The notes beneath the pieces are model-generated. The model made no database searches. It saw nothing but the letters and a program-made list of their open reading frames with translations, and was not told the origin of the DNA. Made by a program: the position numbers and the translations under genes. Of a stretch of 64,000 nucleotides of DNA, positions 11,301 to 18,968 are shown piece after piece; position 1 is the first letter of the stretch; every line of letters starts with the position of its first letter. Source of the stretch: Erythrobasidium yunnanense (taxonomy: Eukaryota > Basidiomycota > Cystobasidiomycetes > Erythrobasidiales > Erythrobasidiaceae). Location: NCBI GenBank assembly GCA_001600175.1, contig BCJC01000006.1:1007968-1071967 (forward strand). The letters are read 5' to 3'.

Positions 11301-14300
11301 GGATGCGCGGATGTTGGCGATGTCGGTCTCGATCGATTTCAGGTTCGCGATGGTATCTATATTGGCTTGTTGTTCTTGTTCGAAGGTGACTCGCTGGCTC
11401 TCGAGCTTCTTATGCAGTTCCGAGTTTTCGTCACCAGACGCCGTGAGATCGGCAGTCAAGCCATTGATACGTTCTTGCAGTTCGCCAATCTCGGTCTAGG
11501 AAAGATGTCTCAGCTTACTCATATGAAGACTGCGGCGATTTGACACTTACATCTTTCTCTGCTATTTTGGCGTCCATAGATTGCTTGTATTGGTCGTATG
11601 TTGTGTTGAGCTCCGCCAAAGTCTCTTCATGTGCTTGGCTGATGGCTTTATACTGCTCGGCATGTCCCTTTGCTTGTTCCGCCTCCATCTTAGCAGTGCT
11701 GAGCTCGCCACGAAGGTCCGCAACCTGGCTCTCCAGCTGCTGTTCTCTGCTAAGACTGCTTCCGTCATTATGGCCTTGCGAGCGTCTACCCTCGTATACA
11801 GCCAGCTTCTCTTCGTACGCAGCGACCTGGCGAGCGGCTGCTTCTGCCCTTTCTTCTGATCGCTCGCTCTTGTTCTTCGCGTTTAGCAGAGCCTCTCTAG
11901 CTTCATGATACTCGGTTATCAACTTGTCTATACGCGCTTGCAAATCTCGTGTCTCCAGCTCTTTGCGCTGGTTGATTTGGCGAACATTTTCTGTCTCTTG
12001 GGAGAGACGTTCCTTCAGGGTATCTAGCTCGCTCTGCAAGCGGATCGAATTACTTTCTAGACGAGATCTTGCCTCGCTGCCACTCTTTTCGAGCTCGTTA
12101 TGCATGGCCTGAAGGTTGCGCATGAGATCGCTGAGATGGGTTCGTTCGCGAGATAGGTTGGCGTTGTCCTCAGATAGGCGGGTTTCCACATTCTTCCAGA
12201 CTTCTTTCTCAGCTCGAAGCATTATGCTCTCTCGTTTGGCGCTGTCCAAGCTGGTCTTCAAATCTAGCAGCTCTTCCGTCACACGTCTAGTAGCATCGTC
12301 TTGTCTGCCCAAGCTTCCTTGTAGCTCATAATTGCGCCGTGTCAGGTCTGCCAGCTCTTTATCTTGTCTCGAAAGCGTATCTTGCGTAGTCTTGAAGCGC
12401 TCTTGCAGCAGTTCTCGGTTCGCATTGGATCTCGCCAGCTCGATTTGCAGCTGAGAAGCTTCCCGTCGGGCTGACGTGACATCGTCTCGCAAAGATTGGT
12501 TGTCGATGACCATCTCGCGCTTGTATGCTTCGAAGTTCTTGCTTACTTCGTCGAGGGCGGATTGAGAGGATGCATGGTTTGAGCGTGACGAAGTCTGACC
12601 AGATGAATCGTCTTCATCGGCCGCATTACCTCTGTTCTTGAGAACTTGGCGTAGCATGTCTCGCTCCCGTTGATATGCGCTCATTTGGGCGCGCTGAGAC
12701 TGGACTTCTTCCTTCAGTCTGATTATTAGATCGTGCGCTTCCTCCACGGCAGAGTTTTCAGCTCTATCTACTCTGGCACCTAGAGCTGCTTCCTCCGCTT
12801 CCATCTTTGCACCGAGCTCTCTGACTATCTTGAGCAGCTTCTGGTTCTGTGCTTGTAGCTGGTCGATGGAGCGGTAGGTGACTAGGTGATTCGATATGTA
12901 TTCATTTGCTGTCTCGCTGTCTCCATCCTGCAGCATGTCTTGGTCGATATCGCCGTTGGACCGGTCGGCTATGGTGGGATCTTCCAGGACAGCGATGCGT
13001 CGGATCAACGAGCGGACTTGTCTTGTGCTATCGTCCAGCTGTTGAGATGTAATTAGAGCCTCTCTCGACGTCTGTTCCCCTTGTAAGCGATACTGCTCGA
13101 CATTCCGCTGCAATTCATCCTTTTCTTCAAGGGCCCGGGCGAGTGCTACACTAAGCTCATCGTTCTCTGCAGTTGCTCTTTCGTACTCATTGCGCTGTTC
13201 CTTCAGGAGTGGTGCACGATCGTGGATTTCCTGTAGGATATCGTTCAAGGCTTCCGACAGGCGCTTACTTTCTGCGCGTTCCAGCGTGAGCTCTTCCTGC
13301 ATCTTGATGTACGAGGTGTAGACTTCGGTATAAGAGCGGCCGCCAGCCTTCTGCAGCTTGATAGCCAGAGTCGAGGCAGAGGGTGAGCGAGGTAGCGGTG
13401 TACCAAAGACGTCTGATGTTTCGTTGAAAGACATTGAAGTTGATGCGTTGCCTCCTGCCGCCAGGTTATCTGCAAAGTCCCTCATTTCACGTACTCTCTC
13501 ATCCAAAGCATCGGCTCTTGCTTTCTCGCGATCGACTTCTGCTGCATATGTATCGCGCGTGGTCTGCATCTCGGTTTGCGCAGCTTCCCATTCCTTCTCT
13601 ACCTGATCCAAACGCTCTGTTGTATCTTCCTCGCGCTTCTGTAGTAACTCGTTTAGGCGTTGCGATGTGGAGATTTCGGCCCGGAAAGATGCTTCTGAGT
13701 CTGCCAGTTGGGATGTAAGTTCTGCGACTCTTGTTAAGGATTCGTTGAGACGTGTTTCAAGGGATGCGTGTGACGAGCGTAGCGACGTTAGGGATGAAGT
13801 TGAGGATTCGGCCAGCTGGGTTGCGCTGTCGAGTTGCGTTTGCAGACGTGATAGTTGTGCATTCTGGTGCACAGTTAGATGTGCCAGCTACTGAAGCGAA
13901 GCAAGCCTACCTTTTCCCTGCGGTCTCTGGAGCTTTCCTCCAGGACTCGCTGTAGTTCGCCATGATTCCAATCCCGGTCTTTCTTGACGATACTGAGCTC
14001 TCCTTCTACAGCTTGTAGCTTGAGCTTGAAAGAGCGTTCATTCTCAGTTGCGGCCGAATGTGACGATTCCAAAGACCGGAGTGAAGCCTGAGTTGCAGAG
14101 TGTGCTTCCCGTAGCTCCTTGAGGGAGTCTGGACAGCATTGTGAGCATATACTTCGCCAAATACGATGCCAGCTCACCCTCCAAGCTGGCCTTGTCGCCG
14201 TCGGACCTGGCTAGCGCTTCGAGCAATTCGCGTTTCTCAGTTTCTACCCTCTCGCGATCCTGCCTTGCGTTCTTTCCAGCTTCCTTGTCGTCGCCAGACT

Positions 14301-14481
14301 GCTGCTGAAGTCGTTCATTCTCTATCTTGATATCCTGGAGCTGGCTGTTGGCTGCCTCTTCGCTCTCCCGCAACGCTCGAAGCTCAATCTGGTCGGCCTC
14401 GTGCAATCGCTCAAGCTCGTCGATGCGAGACTGCAGCTCGTGAAGCTGAGACTCCTCCGCAACAGAGGCCTCGACCTCCAT
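8325..14481 (-). CDS. MLP1: Tpr/Mlp1-type nuclear pore basket coiled-coil protein
   Basis: A filament protein of the nuclear basket of the pore complex, involved in mRNA quality control and chromatin tethering in model fungi. The start is MEVEASVAEE at 14481. About seven or eight exons follow, the longest covering 11571-13872, and the stop is at 8325. Nearly the whole product, about 2,000 residues, is heptad coiled coil rich in Glu, Gln, Leu and Lys, matching the size of Mlp1 and Tpr. The segment near 13300 (YTEVYTSYIKMQEELTLE, then LNDILQEIHDRAPLL) matches the conserved Tpr/Mlp core block. The C-terminus switches to Pro/Ala-rich disorder, then repeated RGRGRG tracts (8400-8560). It ends in a bipartite basic cluster (AKRAREEE...EAKRRK) like a nuclear localisation signal. 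Many long antisense open frames here are shadows of the coiled coil. Confidence 0.9.
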
Positions 14482-14986
14482 GCCGGTTGGTGAAGAAAGG
14501 GCAGCTGGTCAATCAGATTCCATTCCACTACATAAGGCTCAGCTTGATGAGCCACACACACTCTGTTTACAGTGAACAATGCCTATGCGAATGGTGGGCT
14601 GCCTGGACATAGCAAGCGTTTCTACAGCGTAGTCCCGGAGGCTTCTGGGAACGCCCTAGCTTGCATAAGGCATTAAGATAACCCCGTCTGTCTAACACAT
14701 TGAATGAACACTTTCTGTGAATCTAGCCCAAGAAACGCTTGCTGTGTCCAGGCAGCCCACCATTCGTCTCGGCACTGTTCACTGTAAACAAGGTGTACGT
14801 GGTCCGTCAAGGTGAGCCATCCATACGACAGAAAGTATACTCTGAATATCCTTTGGTGCTTGTGTGCCCGCTTAGCAGTCGCAAAGCGGGAAAAGCTGTC
14901 TAATCAGGTTTTTGGTGGTAATCATGAAAGGAGCAACTCCTCTAGTGCGATTTTGATAGAACAATCATCTCATGGGTATCTCAATG
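14482..14986. other. Intergenic region holding an inverted-repeat element
   Basis: This stretch separates the 5' end of the Tpr/Mlp gene from the 3' end of the kinase-like gene; both are on the minus strand. It contains the 227-bp inverted repeat listed separately. It also has a short hairpin (CCCGCTT ... AAGCGGG) around 14863-14886. No gene was found. Confidence 0.6.
14564..14790. repeat. Inverted-repeat (MITE-like) element with 60-bp arms
   Basis: The arms are 14564-14623 and 14731-14790. I count 55 of 60 positions complementary, and the mismatches cluster in one short block. The outer end reads TGTTTACAGTGAACA, which is itself a near palindrome, on both sides. The 107-bp centre (14624-14730) has no open frame. 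I see no convincing target-site duplication in the flanks, so a non-autonomous DNA transposon is inferred from shape only. Alternatives are a local inverted duplication or a transcribed hairpin. It lies 83 bp upstream of the Tpr/Mlp start codon and so within its probable promoter. Confidence 0.7.
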
Positions 14987-16328
14987 CTAGAACGATGCCT
15001 TGATCCCCAGACTCAAAGTTACTGCCGACATCCCCTGCCTCAGCCTTTCGATTATCACATATGCTTCGGCCGCCGACAAACGCTCCTGAGGGTCTTTGTT
15101 CGACATCTTCTCCAACAAGACAGCAACCTCAGGAAGAATGGGTAAAGCGTGCTGAATTACCGGACAATTGGGATACCACCTGTGTCTTGATGTATTTGGA
15201 CTCACCTGCAAGAATAGCAGCCATATGCCACCTAGTTGACACACATCACTCTTGAAAGGGCAGTACGGCGTCTCCTGCACCCATTCCGGAGGTAAGATCT
15301 GCTTTGCGTTAGCAGCTGTTCACAATACAACCCAAGACACTTACTTTCCCATATTTTGAGGGGTCAGCGGAGCCTCGAAGTTCGGCATATGGCAAGCCCT
15401 GGACGACCCTCGAAGCTGGATCTGACGATGGGTCGAACTTTCTGGCCATCTCAAAATCGATAAGGTAGTATCGAGGCTTGAATAAGGATCGGAAGGAATT
15501 GTCGAGAGGTTTCTCCTGTGCTTTCTCGAACTCCGCACAGTCAATGGTGCCGCCGTAATTCATCAAGATATCACAGAAGCCCAGATCTAAATGGGCTGTG
15601 AGGTGCGAGTGCAGGAAGTCAAGACACTACAAGAGGCATCGTGAGCTTTCCGTTTTCATTCAGAGGATCGACTAACCTTTGAAGTCTGAGATAGACCGTG
15701 AAGTATTTCTCCGACATCGTGAAACCAAGGAGTCATCAATCCATCGTGTAGCAGAGGCGTAACAGCGAAGCACGCGTTTACATGCTGTATCTCATCCAAT
15801 AGAGGTATGACATGGTTATCAGGATGTGAAGCTAGTTCTGGCTTGCTGAAGTATCGAAGAATCTCTTGTTCTGTCTTGCCTTCTTCACCGGGACCCAATC
15901 GTGTAATGTGGATCATGACATGGGCACCATCCGAGAGTCTGGTAGCAGGACAGCATTTGTTGGACTTTTATGACATCAGCTGGGTTATCTGCTACATACG
16001 CGCGATATCGCCTCACGTTGTTCTCATATCGAACCCGACGTTCAGGCTGAGTTGGATCGATAAGCTGGTGATAGCCGTCTGGAGCTCGACGCTGCGCCTC
16101 GTCTCTGGGTCCATACATGCAATGGAGGAAGCCTGGACCGTCCACGAACAGCTCGTAGCCTCTCTCCAGGAACGCCTTTTCGTACGGGACCCAGAGATGT
16201 CTATAGAGCCATTCAGCACGTTGAAGAGCGCACAGCTTTGGGGCGTACCTAACTGTATCGTACTCGCCAACATCTGCCATGCGCCATTCGAGGAGGGTCC
16301 TAGGATGATCGCCCCTACCTTCGGGCAT
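14987..16328 (-). CDS. Degenerate protein-kinase-like protein
   Basis: The fold of a protein kinase with damaged catalytic motifs. The start used is 16328, the first ATG of the open frame. Introns lie near 15950-16010 and at several points downstream; the stop is at 14987. Normal kinases have HRD...N in the catalytic loop; here it reads HLDLGFCDILMNY, so the loop asparagine is Asp. The DFG is DFE (YYLIDFEMARKFD). The C-lobe is still recognisable: the exon near 15290 carries PPEWVQETPYCPFKSDVCQL, in the place of the APE and DVWSLG segments. The terminal segment SNKDPQERLSAAEA matches the end of kinase domains. The N-terminal 120 residues (WLYRHLWVPYEKAFLERGYE) are unrecognised. Probably a pseudokinase of a basidiomycete-specific family; substrate and pathway unknown. 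Confidence 0.7.
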
Positions 16329-16957
16329 GCTTGCTTGTACAGAGCAATGAGGCTAAGCTGCACAAGTCCCAGGAGCTGTCATATCCTCGTACGAGTGGAG
16401 AGTCTGTTATACTGTCAAATGGGAGGGTCTTTCCTTGTAGAATTGCCAATTTACGCGTCTTTGGGGATACGAACGGACGTGCAGGTTATTAAGCATCTAC
16501 ATCGTTCTTTCAGGGCTAGCGCAGCTCATTCGAATACCATGCAGCTTACTTCCTTGTGTTTGGACGACACTTAGTATCTGACATATAGGGGTAATCACCA
16601 GGCACGCCTTTTCTACTGGCTTCAGGACATGCTCTTCATAATAGAGAGTTCATTGTCAGTAGTAATAAGCATATACGATCCTCAAAGAGCTGAAACAGGC
16701 AAGATTGACTGCAGCGGAAGGGAGCCGAGGAACTTCTCAGCCCATGTGCCTGAGAAGTCGGAGTTGCTCCAACTCGAACAAAAGAGGCCACACAGCTTAA
16801 CTGCACATCAGAGTGTGTGCAGTGCCGTAGTGCTGCATGTATGAGCGAACAGATCCAAGTTTGAGGTCGTTTTGGCCGAGATCGACCGGGCGCCGCTACA
16901 AACATGGATTTTGCAAGTGTGTCTATATGTTTAGACAGGCACAAGCGATATAATGTA
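16329..16957. other. Gene-poor region upstream of the tRNA gene
   Basis: No convincing protein gene on either strand. A 230-codon open frame on the minus strand (16636-17328) runs straight through the tRNA gene and has no family resemblance or good start context. A TATA-like stretch (GATATAATG, 16947-16955) lies a few bases before the tRNA. Confidence 0.5.
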
Positions 16958-16964
16958 GACCGGA

Positions 16965-16975
16965 TGGCGCAATGG
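16965..16975 (+). promoter_or_regulatory. Pol III A box inside the tRNA gene
   Basis: TGGCGCAATGG fits the A-box consensus (TRGCNNARYGG). It lies wholly in the first mature segment and so is untouched by the introns. Confidence 0.75.
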
Positions 16976-17088
16976 CAGCGTATCAGGTTAGTAGGAAAGA
17001 AAAGAAGAAGATTAGGACGATATCTGACCTCCTCTCCCTCACAGACTTCGATTGTCGATGAGAAACAGCAGTTCATCTGGTGGTTGCA

Positions 17089-17099
17089 GGTTCGAGTGA
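17089..17099 (+). promoter_or_regulatory. Pol III B box, cut by intron 3
   Basis: GGTTCGAGTGA matches the first nine positions of the B-box consensus GGTTCGANTCC. The final CC is lost because the GT donor of intron 3 starts after GGTTCGA. The T of the consensus is supplied by the intron itself, so a partial B box remains in the DNA. The start-to-start distance from the A box is 124 bp, long but tolerated in known tRNA genes with introns. Confidence 0.6.
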
Positions 17100-17168
17100 G
17101 TAATACCATGGATCTGTCGCCGTTCCCGAGCTCATAGCTCTTCTCCAGGCCCTGCTTCGGTCGTTCAC

Positions 17169-17173
17169 TTTTT
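17169..17173 (+). terminator. Pol III T-run terminator after the tRNA
   Basis: Five T residues start six bases after the tRNA 3' end, the expected place and form for RNA polymerase III termination. It supports the whole 206-bp unit being one pol III transcript. Confidence 0.7.
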
Positions 17174-18048
17174 GCGGCAAGGCCGAAAGACCGCCTAGCC
17201 CGCGGCGGGATTAGCTTTTTGAATACGTATGCAATGAACTGCTTATAACAATGCTGTAGCTTGAAGCGCAAACTCCTGTCGTACATCGCTGCACGTATGG
17301 CGATTTTTCTTTCTGGCAGAGATTTCACGATTTGCCGGGAAGACGTTCAATGGTTCTTCTTTTGCTACTACGGCTACGCTAGACAGAATGTAGTAACATA
17401 ACACCAATCACCTAGACGGGGTGAGCCTTTCCTTGCGGATGCGAACGAGGAAGACTTCGGAGATTCTCTCGAGCCAGAGTCAACGAATACATGAGATCGG
17501 AAGACGCCGCAGGTGCAGTAAGTGATAGTAAAAACCACACATATCCAGAAAAAGAGGCTTGCGTGCCTGCGGGTCGATACAGGCTTCGGATCAGGCTTCG
17601 TACATCGATCAGCGCGCCGAGAGGGCTGCATCGCTCATGGCCGAGGGCTTCATTCACGTGCACACGTACAGCTTGGTGAGATCGTGCACCATGCTGGATA
17701 AACAGTGTTGAGCCTACGAATACGAAGCATGTGGGAAGGCTGCCTCAACCTCAGTCAGCCGTATTCGCCTGGATCAGTTGAAACCATGTTTATGTATCGT
17801 GAACAGAGTATCCTGGAGTATCCTTGTAAGGATATCTGCCATTGGCTCTGCTGAAAGCTTCATCGGAGTAAGAGGTCAGCCAATCCTAGGATGCTCAATC
17901 GGGCTCTACAGAGACCCTGTATAGGCAAGTACTGTATCATCAGTAACGAAATATCTCATTAGTAGATGACTTGCGTCAGCTTGGCTGAGAATACTAGGTC
18001 AATGTGCAATCACAGTGTATCCAATTGGGGGAGGTTACCAAGTCTGCA
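17174..18048. other. Gene-poor region between tRNA and small membrane-protein gene
   Basis: No gene can be assigned. One exon-like piece on the plus strand (17583-17675, 31 codons) has an AG before it and GTGAGA after it, but I could not connect it to flanking exons. A short perfect hairpin, TATCCTT-GT-AAGGATA, lies at 17819-17834. No second tRNA was found on either strand. Confidence 0.45.
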
Positions 18049-18561
18049 TCATGACAACCTAATCGTCCTCTTACGATCTTGCAGTAACGCTCGTGTATCT
18101 TCCTCCAGTCCCCAGACTATACGCTTGATGTCCAGGTTCGCCAGATGTACCTCATCCTGAAATCCAAGTCAGCGCGGCCGTAGACGCGAGTGAGGGACCC
18201 ACATATAGATTCCTTGCATCTTGTTCTACCCTCTGCAGTTCTGTCTGCTTCGCGCTTGTTGCGGCCAATTGCTTGTACTGCTGTTCTAGCCTCTCTATTC
18301 TTCGGGCGTACGTTTCGAGATGCACGGAATTCGCTTTCAATTCTTCTACAGATTGCAACAATGCGGCGGAAGCCGTGGTGTACTGCGCGAACAATCAGCA
18401 AGAGCAGGCAAGCCGAGATCCAGGCGGACCTTGTCAAAGAGGGTATAGAAGCCGATTGCAGATACTGTGCATACACCAGCGAGGAAACCGAGGACAGAGC
18501 CGCGAAAGGGACCAATAGGACGTTTGGGGATCAGCAAGGAGGAGGCATTGTTGGTCGACAT
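18049..18561 (-). CDS. Small single-pass membrane protein with coiled coil
   Basis: Unrecognised at gene level, though the architecture is familiar from conserved fungal proteins. Exon 1 is 18561-18430 and codes 44 residues. It begins MSTNNASSLLIPKRPIGPFRG, and a membrane helix follows (SVLGFLAGVCTVSAIGFYTL). Exon 2, from about 18382, holds a predicted coiled coil (SVEELKANSVHLETYARRI). A last exon after the intron near 18160-18205 gives DEVHLANLDIKRIVWGLEED and ends at 18049. The total is about 130 residues. The membrane helix near the N-terminus with a coiled coil behind it suggests a mitochondrial or ER anchor protein, but this is inference. Short spacing and opposite orientation put its promoter next to that of cullin-1. 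Confidence 0.72.
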
Positions 18562-18968
18562 GGCATGAGAGAGAGGTAGGGGATGTCGCAGAAGCTTCGA
18601 TTAAGCCTCAAGAGAGCGAGGACGACGATGCGAATGCAATGGATGGTTGTACAAAGCAAAGCTATCCCAATGTGAGTCCGACATTTACGCGTCTACAAGG
18701 TGCCTGACAGATCCAGCGACATCGAACAGGCTACTTCTACATGCTGCCATCTACCATACTGTCATTCTAGCTGTCTATTCTACCTCGTATTATTGCCTCG
18801 AATTGCCCTTTGACAGAGGGCGGCCTTTGCTTCTGCAGCTTAGACTCTCACACCGACTGCATAGCGGCGACGAGCCAGCAGAGCAGAACCAGCGACCAAG
18901 AGACAGCGAGACACAACGACGAGACAGCAGCGAGACCTTGCACGAAACAAGCGACCGCGTCCGACAAG
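18562..18968. other. Intergenic, divergent promoter region
   Basis: Region between the divergent small membrane-protein gene and cullin-1. It should hold both promoters. Open frames on both strands here are short and unsupported. No repeat or RNA gene was seen. Confidence 0.5.

Larger units (their letters stand above)
16958..17163 (+). tRNA. tRNA-Arg (anticodon TCG) interrupted by three introns
   Basis: The mature parts are 16958-16986, 17045-17051, 17075-17095 and 17149-17163, 72 nt in total. The acceptor stem GACCGGA/TTCGGTC pairs at all 7 positions (one G-T). The D stem GCGC/GCGT pairs 4 of 4 and the anticodon stem TCAGA/TCTGG 5 of 5. The T stem GCAGG/CCTGC pairs 5 of 5. The T loop is TTCGAGC and the discriminator base is G. 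The anticodon loop C-T-TCG-A-A gives arginine for CGA codons. Intron 1 (16987-17044) has donor GTTAGT, branch CTGAC, a pyrimidine tract and CACAG, and falls between tRNA positions 30 and 31. Intron 2 (17052-17074, 23 nt) is at the normal 37/38 site. Intron 3 (17096-17148) has GTGAGT, CTCAT and CCAG, between 58 and 59. Introns 1 and 3 look like the mRNA introns of this genome. It could be functional through pol III plus spliceosome, or a dead copy; the full pairing argues for selection. Confidence 0.85.

Noticed and set aside
16967-16990. Resemblance to the 5' part of U4 snRNA (GCGCARTGGCAG)
   Set aside because: The rest of U4 is absent, while tRNA stems account for every base.
16964-17095. 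Coding exons starting ATGGCGCAATGG (MAQWQRIRL...)
   Set aside because: The ATG lies in the tRNA A box. The peptide has no homologue in memory, and the full cloverleaf explains the same bases and splice sites far better.
16958-17100. tRNA-Trp
   Set aside because: The 5' part resembles tRNA-Trp, but the loop holds TCG rather than CCA and the discriminator is G, as in arginine tRNAs.
16636-17328. 230-codon open frame on the minus strand
   Set aside because: It runs through the tRNA gene and its terminator, has no family resemblance, and its composition looks like random translation.
17819-17834. Perfect short hairpin TATCCTTGTAAGGATA
   Set aside because: Too short and isolated to assign as terminator or element in a fungal nuclear genome.
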